From JANXMY01 sp964251675 (lineage in GTDB: Bacteria > Armatimonadota > Armatimonadia > Armatimonadales > Capsulimonadaceae), in assembly GCA_964251675.1 (NCBI GenBank), contig CAXUKS010000001.1:1-64000 (forward strand): a DNA stretch of 64,000 bases, written 5' to 3'. Of this stretch, positions 8,764-17,086 are shown in pieces. Numbering within the stretch: position 1 is the first letter of the stretch; the number at the start of each line of letters is the position of its first letter. The notes under the pieces were generated by a model. It was not told the origin of the DNA. It was given only the letters and a program-made list of their open reading frames with translations, and did not search any database. Made by a program: the position numbers and the translations under genes.

Positions 8764-10587
8764 ATGATAGCACGACACACGCTCCTGGGCCTCGGCAGCA
8801 TTCTTGCCGGGTCCGTCCTCACCGGCGGCCCGGCCCGGTCAGCGTCCGCGCCGCCCACGGCCCCCTCCGTCGTTAAAATCCTGGACACCCCCACTGGAAG
8901 AAAGCTCATCGTCAACAGCAAACCCTACTTCATCAAAGGGGCGGGCGGTGACGCTTCCAAAGAAGCGCTGAAAGCAGCGGGGGCGAATTCGTGGCGTACC
9001 TGGGGGGCGGACGCTCTGGACGGGCCGCTGGCTGAGGCGCAGAAGCTCGGCATGACGGTCACCGTCGGCATCTGGCTGGGGCACAAAGATCAGGGCTTTA
9101 ATTACAACGATGCCGCCGCTGTGGCCGCACAGAAAGAAATGGCCCGGAAGGCCATACTGCGCTATAAAGACTCCCCGGCTCTGCTGGTCTGGTCGATTGG
9201 CAACGAGATGGAAACGGGCGGCTCGGAAGACGACCCGGCCATGTGGAACGCCGTGGAAGACATCGCCAAAATGGCGCATACGCTGGACCCGAACCACCCG
9301 ACCATGACCGTGGTGGCCGAAATCGGCGGCGACAAAGTTAAGCAGCTCAACGCGCACTGCCCCGACGTTGATATTGTGGGCATTAACACCTATGCCGGCG
9401 GGCCGTCCATCGCTGACCGGTACAAAGCGGCGGGCGGCGTCAAGCCCTTTATCGTCACCGAATACGGCCCGCCGGGGATGTGGGAAGGCCAGAAGAACGC
9501 TTTCGGGGTCGTGCCGGAGCTGACCAGCACCGAAAAAGCCGTCCGCTACGGCGAGACATACGCCAAAAGCATCGAAAACCAGCCGCTGTGCCTGGGGTCT
9601 TATGCGTTTACGTGGGGCAGCAAGCAGGAAGCCAGCGCAACGTGGTTTGGACTGCTCCTGCCCGACGGCAGCAGGACGGGGGCGGTGGACACGCTGACGC
9701 AGCTTTGGACTGGCAAGAAACCCACCAATCTCAGCCCGGCGATCCAGTCACTGACAGTGACAGGGCCAAATCAGGCCGCGCCCGGCACGGTCGTTCACGC
9801 GGCGCTGGCGGCTTCGGACCCGGAAAAGGATCCGCTGGCCGTGACCTGGATTTTGCAGGCAGAGCCGAAAGCGTTCGGCACAGGCGGCGTCAGCGAGGCA
9901 GCTTTGCCGACCTATCCCGAAGCTATTACAGCCTCAAGCAGCACCGGCGCGACGGTGAAGCTGCCCGAGTTTGGCGGCGCGTACCGGCTGTACGCCTATG
10001 TCCGCGACAGTCATGGCGGCGCGGCGGTCGCCAATGTGCCCCTGAAAGTCATCGGCGGCAAGACCGCCACAGTGGCCGTCGCCCCGAAAGCGACTTTGCC
10101 GCTGACCCTGCTCGGCGACGGCGCAGGGACGCCCTATATTCCGGCGGGCTACATGGGCAACAGCGGAGCGATCCAGATGAACCCGGAGTTTGCCACCAAC
10201 CCGCATTCGGGCCGAACGTGTTTGCAGGCCATGTACACGGCGGGCGATAGCTGGGGCGGGGTGGTATGGCAGAACCCGGACAACAACTGGGGCGACAAGC
10301 CGGGCGGGTTCAATCTGACCGGGGCCAAAACGCTGTCGTTCTGGGCGCGGGGCGACAAAGGCGGCGAGAAAGTGGCGTTTTCATTCGGCCTCATCGGCAA
10401 AGACAAGCCGTATTCGGACACGGCCTCGGGCAAACTGGAGGGCACCGTGCTGTCCAAAGACTGGACGAAGTACACGATTGATTTGAGGGGCAAAGATATG
10501 TCCCGCATCGTGACCGGGTTTTGCTGGGTCGTCGCGGGAACGGGTTCGGGGGAAGTGTTTTATCTGGACGATATTCGGTATGAGTGA
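8764..10587 (+). CDS. Secreted glycoside hydrolase (clan GH-A barrel) with C-terminal carbohydrate-binding-like domain
   Basis: A 607-residue protein with a signal peptide (about residues 1-25). The (beta/alpha)8 domain has the clan GH-A pair: acid/base Glu148 in WSIGNEME and nucleophile Glu233 in VTEYGPPG, as in families GH2 and GH5. A cadherin/Ig-like linker domain (about 345-450) and a beta-sandwich with exoglucanase-like motifs (LSFWARG, YLDDIRYE) follow to the end. The substrate is probably a beta-glucan or similar. GAAGAGG precedes the ATG at 8764. The gene follows a LacI regulator and pseudopilin, a common local pairing for polysaccharide use. Confidence 0.82.
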   Translation: MIARHTLLGLGSILAGSVLTGGPARSASAPPTAPSVVKILDTPTGRKLIVNSKPYFIKGAGGDASKEALKAAGANSWRTWGADALDGPLAEAQKLGMTVTVGIWLGHKDQGFNYNDAAAVAAQKEMARKAILRYKDSPALLVWSIGNEMETGGSEDDPAMWNAVEDIAKMAHTLDPNHPTMTVVAEIGGDKVKQLNAHCPDVDIVGINTYAGGPSIADRYKAAGGVKPFIVTEYGPPGMWEGQKNAFGVVPELTSTEKAVRYGETYAKSIENQPLCLGSYAFTWGSKQEASATWFGLLLPDGSRTGAVDTLTQLWTGKKPTNLSPAIQSLTVTGPNQAAPGTVVHAALAASDPEKDPLAVTWILQAEPKAFGTGGVSEAALPTYPEAITASSSTGATVKLPEFGGAYRLYAYVRDSHGGAAVANVPLKVIGGKTATVAVAPKATLPLTLLGDGAGTPYIPAGYMGNSGAIQMNPEFATNPHSGRTCLQAMYTAGDSWGGVVWQNPDNNWGDKPGGFNLTGAKTLSFWARGDKGGEKVAFSFGLIGKDKPYSDTASGKLEGTVLSKDWTKYTIDLRGKDMSRIVTGFCWVVAGTGSGEVFYLDDIRYE

Positions 10588-10591
10588 AGAA

Positions 10592-10724
10592 CCCCTCCCG
10601 CTCGTGCCTCGCTCCCTCCCCTGTTAGGGGAGGGCAATACAGAGCAAGAGCCAGAGAGGATTGGCCCAGTTCGCGTCCTAACCCTCCCCTAACAGGGGAG
10701 GGAGCGAGGCACGAGCGGGAGGGG
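10592..10724. repeat. Perfect 43-bp inverted repeat
   Basis: Arms at 10592-10634 and 10682-10724 are exact reverse complements across a 47-bp spacer. Each arm contains its own smaller palindrome (CCCTCCCCTnnnAGGGGAGGG type). It sits between two convergent genes, 4 bp after the glycosidase stop and 10 bp before the menA stop. It could act as a bidirectional terminator or be a MITE-like insertion. Confidence 0.85.
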
Positions 10725-10734
10725 TCCAGGGCCT

Positions 10735-11545
10735 TCACCGCGACAGTATCAATCCCACCGTCATCAGCACGCCGTAGACCATCTCCAGACGGGCTGTGTT
10801 GCCCAGAACCTGATTGAGCGGGCGGCCTTCCAGCGTGCCGATCTGCTTCCACAGGGTCAGCGTCAGCGGCAGGGACAGCCATGTCAGCAGCACCCAGGGG
10901 GAGGCGGCTTTGAGCAGCGTCATCACCACCGGGATTAAATAGGCGAATACCAGCAGCAGACGGTACTCCGCCAGCGTCGCCGCCCGGCCCATCCGCACGG
11001 CCAGCGTCCGTTTTCCAGCGACCTTGTCCGTATTGAGGTCGCGCAGGTTGTTGACCACCAGAATTGCCATTGCCAGCAGGCCCAGCGGGATGGCCGCCAG
11101 CCACGCGGCGGCGGTCACCTGCCCCGCCGACACCAGGCACGTCCCGCACACTGCCGCGAGGCCGAAGTAGATAAAGACGAACACCTCCCCCAGCCCGTTA
11201 TAGCCCAGCGGGTAGGGACAGCGCGAATACCAGACACATGGCCGTCAGCACCGCTCGCGGAGCCAGCAGCCCCGCCTGCGTCACCCGCGTCGGCCCCAGA
11301 CGCTCGGCGGTATCGGCGCCTTTCAGGTGGTCAAACACGTCATTGGCGAGATTGGCCCCGATTTGAAACAGCAGCGCGGCCAGGAATGCCGCGACGACCG
11401 GGCCAAACGTGAAATGCTGTGATGCCGCCGCCGCGCCCGCCCCGACCAGGACGGGCGCGACTGCCGCCGGAAGCGTGCGCGGGCGAATGGCGAGGAGCCA
11501 GACGTTTGGGCCTGGCCTGCGGCCTCCTGAAACTGTATTAGACAC
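10735..11545 (-). pseudogene. menA: Broken menA: 1,4-dihydroxy-2-naphthoate polyprenyltransferase
   Basis: The first 110 codons or so (from 11545) encode the MenA N-terminus, including the prenyl-substrate motif NLANDVFDHLKGAD. The frame then ends at 11198. The C-terminal half continues in another frame from about 11215, with PLGYNGLGEVFVFIYFG and the second motif NNLRDLNTDKVAGKRT. Compared with the family, roughly 30-40 residues (one membrane helix) are missing at the junction as well as the frame. The enzyme prenylates DHNA in menaquinone synthesis; this copy should be inactive unless the deletion is an assembly error. Confidence 0.8.
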
Positions 11546-11616
11546 TTCCTGAAACTCTTTTCTGCACCGAAATAATTAGCACTGCTGCTGAAGACTATAC
11601 CCCACGCCGCGCTTTC

Positions 11617-11646
11617 TTGACAGAAGGGCGCGGGGCGTTGTATACT
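11617..11646 (+). promoter_or_regulatory. Sigma-70-type promoter for the ABC exporter operon
   Basis: TTGACA (11617-11622), 18 nt, TATACT (11641-11646), reading toward the ABC ATPase at 11790. The implied 5' leader is about 135 nt and contains no gene that I can support. Confidence 0.65.
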
Positions 11647-11789
11647 GTTCTGACAGGCGATGCCGCCGCACGGGTGCATACTTCTACACATTCCCCTTCC
11701 GGCACTAAAGCGGCCTCTCTCTGCGTATATGCAATTGTTTGCCTGAACTTATTTAAAATTGCCACATCTAAAAGGATTGATTCACCTCT

Positions 11790-12860
11790 ATGGCACAAGA
11801 CACACCCGAACCCGGCGCGAAAGCGTACCAGACCGGCAAAGTCACCGATGGCGTCTGGCCGCCGCCGTCCCCGGACACCGCGCTGATGACCAAAGCCATC
11901 CAAATCAAGAAGCTGGTCAAGCAGTACAAAAAAGTTACCGCCGTCAATGACATCAGCCTGGAAGTCTACGAAGGCGAGATCTTCGGCTTCCTCGGCCCCA
12001 ACGGCGCGGGCAAGACGACTACCATTAAAACCCTGCTGGGCCTGATTTTCCCGACCGCAGGCGAAGTGCTGGTGCTCGGCAAGCCTGCCGGGAACATCGA
12101 GGTCAAAGAGAAAATTTCCTACCTGCCTGAATCCCCCTACTTCTATGAGCATATGACCGCTTCCGAAGTGGTCGGGTTCTACGGCTCCCTGTTCGGGCTG
12201 TCCGGCACGGCCAAAAACAAGCGCGTGGATGAGCTTTTGGAACTCGTGGGCCTTCAGGGCACGGGCAAAAAGACCCTGCGTTCGTTCTCGAAGGGCATGC
12301 TTCAGCGTGTCGGCATCGCGCAGTCGCTGATTAACGACCCCAAGCTGCTGTTTTTCGATGAGCCGACGTCTGGCCTCGACCCCGTCGCGCACCGGGACAT
12401 TCGGGATTTGATCCTGCACCTGAAAGCCGAAGGGCGTACCATCTTTCTGTCATCGCACCAATTGTCTGACGTCGAGCTGGTCTGCGACCGGGTTTCCATC
12501 CTGCACGGCGGCAAAATCCGGCGGCTCGGCCATGTGGACGAGCTGATTGCGGGCGGCCATGTGGAAGTCATCGCTGAACATGTCAAGGCGACCGACACGC
12601 AAATGGCGGCTCTGCGCGATATGACCTCCAAAGTGGAAACGCTGGGTGAGACGCTGTCGATTACGACCCACGCCAGCACGGAAGACAAAAACAAAGTGCT
12701 GGACTGGGTGCGGGCGACTGGCGGCAATGTGCTGTCCATGACACAGACCCGGCGGACGCTGGAAGACCTGTTTTATGAAGTCGTGCATCAGGGCGAGATG
12801 GAGACGGGAACGGCGTTTGCCGTTCCGGCAGCTTCGGAGAGCATGGAGGTCAAGCCTTGA
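11790..12860 (+). CDS. ABC transporter ATP-binding protein with N-terminal WPPP extension
   Basis: A 356-residue ABC ATPase of the exporter class. A 32-residue N-terminal extension contains GVWPPPSPD. The ATPase core follows: Walker A GPNGAGKTTT, signature SKGMLQRVGIAQ, Walker B LLFFDEPTSGLDP and switch histidine in SSHQLS. The ATG at 11886 would remove the extension, but the same GVWPPP sequence occurs in three membrane proteins at 50.7-52.4 kb, so I believe it is translated. AAGGA precedes ATG 11790 at a rather long distance. The stop overlaps the permease start (TTGA). Confidence 0.9.
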   Translation: MAQDTPEPGAKAYQTGKVTDGVWPPPSPDTALMTKAIQIKKLVKQYKKVTAVNDISLEVYEGEIFGFLGPNGAGKTTTIKTLLGLIFPTAGEVLVLGKPAGNIEVKEKISYLPESPYFYEHMTASEVVGFYGSLFGLSGTAKNKRVDELLELVGLQGTGKKTLRSFSKGMLQRVGIAQSLINDPKLLFFDEPTSGLDPVAHRDIRDLILHLKAEGRTIFLSSHQLSDVELVCDRVSILHGGKIRRLGHVDELIAGGHVEVIAEHVKATDTQMAALRDMTSKVETLGETLSITTHASTEDKNKVLDWVRATGGNVLSMTQTRRTLEDLFYEVVHQGEMETGTAFAVPAASESMEVKP

Positions 12861-13618
12861 ACACGATCTGGCTGCTGGCCTCCAGCACCTTTGGCGAGGC
12901 AATCCGCCGTAAAATCCTTCTGGTTTTTCTATTCGGCGGACTGGCGATTATTCTGATGGGCGGGGCGTTCGGGGCGCTGACGCCCTCGCGGGACCTCAAT
13001 GTCACCAAGAGCCTGGGTCTCGGCGTCATCTCGCTGGCGGGCGTCTTTATCTCGATTATCCTGTATATTACACTCATCCCCGCCGAGATCGAGCGGCGCA
13101 CGATTTACAGCATTCTGTCCAAGCCCGTGCAGCGGTACGAGTACCTGACGGGCAAGTTTTTGGGCGGGCTGGCGACGGTGCTGTCTAACATCGCATTGAT
13201 GGGCATTATCTTTGTCGGTATCATGGCCGCAAAGCTTGTGCAATACCATGAGCCGGCTGCACCGGCGCTGCTCGGCCTCGGCAAGAACGTCCTCGCTATC
13301 TTTTTTCAGATGATGCTGCTCGGCGCAGTCGCCATGTTCTTTTCTGTCTTCCTGCCGCCGGTCGTCAACTTTTTCGTGACGTTCGCGGTCTGGCTGCTGG
13401 GCACCTCTTCACTGGTCTCACCGACGGGTTCATTGAGCTTTCTGCATTATGTCTGGCCGAACTTCGTCAACTACAGCATTCAGAACCCGTTCATCAACCC
13501 CGGCGTCCGCGTGGTGCAGGAGCCTGCGTACCTCGGTTATATCATTGTCTATGCACTCATTTACACAGTGCTTTTGCTGATCGCCGGCACGCTGATTTTC
13601 GACCGGCGCGAGGTCTAA
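12857..13618 (+). CDS. ABC-2 type exporter permease
   Basis: A 253-residue membrane protein with six hydrophobic segments. It begins at a TTG that overlaps the ATPase stop by 4 bp, so it is translated by coupling. It has the layout of ABC-2 permeases, with KPVQRYEYLTGK in the first cytoplasmic loop (a lysine-proline motif shared by many exporters of this class). Together with the ATPase and the TPR-like protein that follows 5 bp later it probably forms one export system of unknown substrate. Confidence 0.88.
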   Translation: MNTIWLLASSTFGEAIRRKILLVFLFGGLAIILMGGAFGALTPSRDLNVTKSLGLGVISLAGVFISIILYITLIPAEIERRTIYSILSKPVQRYEYLTGKFLGGLATVLSNIALMGIIFVGIMAAKLVQYHEPAAPALLGLGKNVLAIFFQMMLLGAVAMFFSVFLPPVVNFFVTFAVWLLGTSSLVSPTGSLSFLHYVWPNFVNYSIQNPFINPGVRVVQEPAYLGYIIVYALIYTVLLLIAGTLIFDRREV

Positions 13619-13623
13619 TTCTT

Positions 13624-15000
13624 ATGCTCACTCAATCACGGCGGCTGCTGCTTCTGGCAGTCGTCCTGCTACTGTTCGCGCCGATTGTGCTGCTGCAATC
13701 GCGCATTGACCCACTGTATCAGAAAAACTATGCGCCGCAGGGCAGAGGGCTGAACCAGGCCGCGCAGAACCTCCCCGTTGAGTTTGCTCTCGGGGCGTCC
13801 ACAGGCTTCCGGGAAGCGGTCGCGGGCCTGCTGTGGGTGCGAACCGACGAGTTTTTCCATAACGGCGACTACGAAGCCATTATGCCGCTGATCCGCGTAA
13901 TTACGTGGCTGGACCCGCATCAAACCGATGTGTATGAGACCGGGGCCTGGCACATGGATTACAACTTTACCGATTCACAGGAGCGATCCGACCGCCGCTA
14001 TATTCCGCTGTCGCTGGCCCTGCTGCGTGAGGGTATCGAAAATAACCCGGATGACCCGGATTTGTATTCGGACATGGCTTTCGTGCATTACTTCCGCAAA
14101 ATTCAGGATTTCCCCAAGTCCGCCGAATGGTTTGAGAAGGGCTGGACCGTCGTGAAGTCCAAAAACTTCAATGACCCCACCGAGTTCACACAGGCCGACA
14201 AAGGCGTGATGACCGTCGGCCACGGCCTGGCTCATGCCGACGAGTTTAGCGGCAATACAAGCGCGGCTTTAGCGCAGTGGAACGACTGCCTGAGCCTGCA
14301 CACTGCGCTGCAAGCAAAGGTCGGGCCAACCGATCTCGCGCAGAGCCAGAACAAGGCGATTGCGGCAAAACAGATTGTGGAGCTGAATGGCCGCCTGAAG
14401 TACCGGCCCATCGACACGGCCAAGCCGGTCAACATGAACTTCCATCCTGAGCTGGTGCGCGTTGCCCCGAAAGTGTTTGTCGTCAAAGGCACGCTGAACG
14501 CCGTTGGCGCAACCAAATTCATTTTGGAAACTGGTGAGCGCACGTTTGGGCCAGTGGACGGCTGCCGCGTGGAAATCCGTTTGCAGGATGAAGGCTATGT
14601 GCCTCCCACAATTACTAATTACGGGCTGAACACAAGCGTAGACCGCTCCGTGACGATTATGCAGGACGCCGTCTCGGTACGCGGCGGCAAGATCGGCGGC
14701 GATCAGGGACGCAAGATCGACATGAGCAAGGACCCGGATATCTATTCGTTCACGGCCCCGCGCTACACTGTGACGGCCTGGTTTCTGCCCAACAACCCGA
14801 ACGACTGCCCTATTCAGGTGCAGGACCGGATCGGCTGGAAGGGCGAGGGCCTCGGCCCGCAGCCCGGCCTGATGGTCTCCGACGGCAAGACGCCTCTGCC
14901 CGGCGATGTGACGGCTATTCCCGGCCTGCGCTACCTGGTAAAGACGTGGACGCTGTCCCGTGCGGATATTCTGGACGCGACGCCGAAGACGTTTAATTAA
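13624..15000 (+). CDS. Membrane-anchored TPR-like protein of an ABC export locus
   Basis: A 458-residue protein with one N-terminal membrane segment (about residues 7-25) and then an extracytoplasmic region. The first half is alpha-helical and TPR-like (WLDPHQTDVYETGAWHM, then ENNPDDPDLYSDMAFVHY). The second half has beta-strand patterns and no recognisable motif. It starts 5 bp after the permease and ends just before the SRP RNA promoter, so it is the last gene of the exporter operon. It may be an accessory subunit that handles the exported substrate. I do not know a named family. Confidence 0.7.
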   Translation: MLTQSRRLLLLAVVLLLFAPIVLLQSRIDPLYQKNYAPQGRGLNQAAQNLPVEFALGASTGFREAVAGLLWVRTDEFFHNGDYEAIMPLIRVITWLDPHQTDVYETGAWHMDYNFTDSQERSDRRYIPLSLALLREGIENNPDDPDLYSDMAFVHYFRKIQDFPKSAEWFEKGWTVVKSKNFNDPTEFTQADKGVMTVGHGLAHADEFSGNTSAALAQWNDCLSLHTALQAKVGPTDLAQSQNKAIAAKQIVELNGRLKYRPIDTAKPVNMNFHPELVRVAPKVFVVKGTLNAVGATKFILETGERTFGPVDGCRVEIRLQDEGYVPPTITNYGLNTSVDRSVTIMQDAVSVRGGKIGGDQGRKIDMSKDPDIYSFTAPRYTVTAWFLPNNPNDCPIQVQDRIGWKGEGLGPQPGLMVSDGKTPLPGDVTAIPGLRYLVKTWTLSRADILDATPKTFN

Positions 15001-15025
15001 ACATCTGTTTTCGGGTATACTTGCC

Positions 15026-15316
15026 ACGTTGCCCTCAAACGGGGGCGGACAGTGTTCACGATTTGACCGTGCTAGGCGGGGCGTCTGCGGTGTCCTCCAC
15101 TCCAAACCCGCATTATGGGAGGCGGAATTCCTGCTTTCGGGACGCTTACTGACGAGAGAAACACAGACGCGCAGCGTTGAAGGATGAACCCGGCGCAACG
15201 GACGGCCTCCGAACTTCGTCAGGGTGGGAACGCAGCAGCGATAAGGTGAGCGGCCCGTGTGCCGCCGGTGCTTTCAGCCGGAGCCAGCGGTGTGTGTTTC
15301 GCGTCAGGCAACGATT
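15026..15316 (+). ncRNA. ffs: Large-type SRP RNA with Alu and S domains
   Basis: The S-domain core reads GTCAGGGTGGGAACGCAGCA, the Ffh-binding loop of SRP RNA, inside a long hairpin. Upstream is the Alu-domain signature GTGCTAGGCGGGG followed by CTGCGGTGTCCT, as in Bacillus scRNA. The two ends pair: CGTTGCC at 15027-15033 with GGCAACG at 15307-15313. A TATACT box at 15016-15021 sets the 5' end. This RNA is the scaffold for Ffh in co-translational targeting of membrane proteins. It lies upstream of dnaX, ybaB and recR, the order known from Firmicutes. End positions are estimates. Confidence 0.92.
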
Positions 15317-15347
15317 TCAACAGCAGGTGCGCGGTCAATAATAGACA

Positions 15348-15385
15348 GCCCCGGCAGAGCAGCGTGCTCTGCCGGGGCCTTTCTT
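15348..15385 (+). terminator. Rho-independent terminator of the SRP RNA
   Basis: A perfect 14-bp stem (15348-15361 with 15365-15378, loop GCG) followed by CTTTCTTTGG, about 30 nt after the SRP RNA 3' end. Confidence 0.88.
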
Positions 15386-15458
15386 TGGGCACAACGGATA
15401 GAAAAGAGAGGCAGGGACAAGCCCTGCCCTACGGGTATGTTCCTCTCCTGCTCCGGCT

Positions 15459-15482
15459 CCCTCTCCTTGCTGAAGGAGAGGG
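15459..15482. repeat. Small perfect hairpin in the SRP-sigma gap
   Basis: CCCTCTCCTT and AAGGAGAGGG pair across a 4-nt loop. It lies in the 140-bp gap between the SRP terminator and the convergent sigma-factor gene, where I see nothing else. It resembles the pyrimidine/purine arms of the repeat at 10592. Confidence 0.5.
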
Positions 15483-15525
15483 CTGGGGTGAGGTTCTTCC
15501 GGTTAAACGTGCCGAATCATCGGCG

Positions 15526-16998
15526 CTAGGGAGTGGAGAAATTGACGGTCTCCGTTTTGCCTTCCGCGACGATGTGAACGTTTTGGGTGTTGTTGCCCAC
15601 ATAAACCTGACTTTCGCCGGGGACAACACGCAGGCGGTAGTAGCCAAGCAAGTCTGTATAGACATAAGTTGTTGCCGCGCTCGTTGTGGGACGGGAGGCA
15701 CCATAACTTTGCACCATTGTATGCGGGACGGGTACACCGGCTAAAGTTGTCACGCGGCCAGCGACGACTGCCCCTTTCATTAAAATCAAGTCAGGCAGCT
15801 TTTTAACTTGGTTCTTCGCTCCCATCGCTCCCTCAATGGCCTGAGCAACCCAGTGGCCCGAAGTATCAAAAACCATGACGTTGTAATGGATACCTGCCCC
15901 CACAGGAAGAGTGTATGTGCCGTCAGGGTTACTGACGGTGTTGTTCCATTCTTCTTCCTGCTCCTGCGGCGTTGCCCAGTGATTCGTCTCCCTTGTTTTT
16001 TCTGCTACGGCTTTCATACGTTTCATCGAATCGTCATTTTGTATCTGAGCGGCGACGGCTATGCCGCCTACTGGCGTGCCGTCTTCTCGGCGAACCGTGC
16101 CCCGCAGAACCGTGTTTCGCACGGCATCTTTACCACCCCCAACTACCCAGGGATTTTTTGCGGCCCAGGGGTTTTCTGCGGCGTTGATCGTAGCGTCTGC
16201 GCTGGCGCTCGGGGTCGTGGACGGAGTTGGTGCGGCGCGGACAACAGCGTAGATGGCGGCTCCCGTCAGAACGAGGGCGGCGGAACCGGCGGCAAGCTTC
16301 AGGCGGGCAAGTTTCATGGCGTGGTGAACTCCTTGTATGAGCATGAGAGCGGCAGCAGGGGGCGTGCCGAGACTAATGTGCGCCGCCGAGGCAGCAAGGT
16401 GTGGCGGAGCGGGCGGCATGGCGTGGGCGGTCAGCAGGGCAGGCAGAACCGTGCTGGACAGCGTGACGCCCTCACGCTCGAAGAAACGGCGCATTTTGTC
16501 TACGGCCCGCCCGACACGCTTGCGGGCGGCCTCTTCCGACAGCCCCAGAACGGCTCCCATCTCGGCGAAGGTCAAGCCCTGAAAGAAGCGCAGCAGGACG
16601 CCTTCGCGGTCGCGGGCGGGCAGGGCCGCAAGTGACTGGTTCAGCAGCGGCTCCAGGTCTTTCCAGAGCGCGTCTTCCGTGGGGGTTAAGGCCGTCTGCA
16701 TGGCTGCCGCTCCTTCGTAGTGGGCGCGGCGGGCGGCCTGCGTCCGGGCATTGCGGGCGACAAACCGGGCCGTCTGGAACAGCCAGCCGACAAGGCTCGG
16801 CCCGGCGCGGAGCGTCTTTGCCTTTTGGGCCAGCAGTAGAAAGACAGCCTGCGTGGCGTCTTCTGCCGCTTCATTGGAGTCCAGCTCCCGGCGGCAGACG
16901 GCATACACCAGACCGAGATGACGTTTCGTGAGTGCTGCGAAGGCTTCTTCTGAACCTTCTTCGGCGAAGCGGCGCAGCAGCCGCCCGTCGTCGTCCAT
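15526..16998 (-). CDS. ECF sigma factor fused to a membrane helix and extracytoplasmic carboxypeptidase-regulatory-like domains
   Basis: A 490-residue fusion. Residues 1-80 are sigma region 2 (EDATQAVFLLLAQKA, then LVGWLFQTARFVARN) and 115-175 region 4 (LPARDREGVLLRFFQGLTF, then LGLSEEAARKRV). A proline-rich linker leads to one transmembrane helix at about 234-254. The remaining 235 residues are outside and hold two beta-sandwich repeats (LRGTVRREDGTPVGG and VAGRVTTLAGVPVP) of the carboxypeptidase-regulatory type. Such tethered sigma factors occur in Armatimonadota and Planctomycetota. No anti-sigma gene is adjacent, so the outer domain may control activity itself. Confidence 0.88.
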   Translation of the reverse strand: MDDDGRLLRRFAEEGSEEAFAALTKRHLGLVYAVCRRELDSNEAAEDATQAVFLLLAQKAKTLRAGPSLVGWLFQTARFVARNARTQAARRAHYEGAAAMQTALTPTEDALWKDLEPLLNQSLAALPARDREGVLLRFFQGLTFAEMGAVLGLSEEAARKRVGRAVDKMRRFFEREGVTLSSTVLPALLTAHAMPPAPPHLAASAAHISLGTPPAAALMLIQGVHHAMKLARLKLAAGSAALVLTGAAIYAVVRAAPTPSTTPSASADATINAAENPWAAKNPWVVGGGKDAVRNTVLRGTVRREDGTPVGGIAVAAQIQNDDSMKRMKAVAEKTRETNHWATPQEQEEEWNNTVSNPDGTYTLPVGAGIHYNVMVFDTSGHWVAQAIEGAMGAKNQVKKLPDLILMKGAVVAGRVTTLAGVPVPHTMVQSYGASRPTTSAATTYVYTDLLGYYRLRVVPGESQVYVGNNTQNVHIVAEGKTETVNFSTP

Positions 16999-17086
16999 AG
17001 TTTGTTTCTCCTAAAGATAGTATGTACGCTCGGAATGAAAAGCGGACACACTGCCTTTAGCCTGGCTTGGGGTACAATAGAGGGGT

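Noticed and set aside
10735..11545. Programmed frameshift in menA
   Set aside because: No slippery sequence is present and about 30-40 residues of conserved protein are missing as well, which a frameshift cannot explain.
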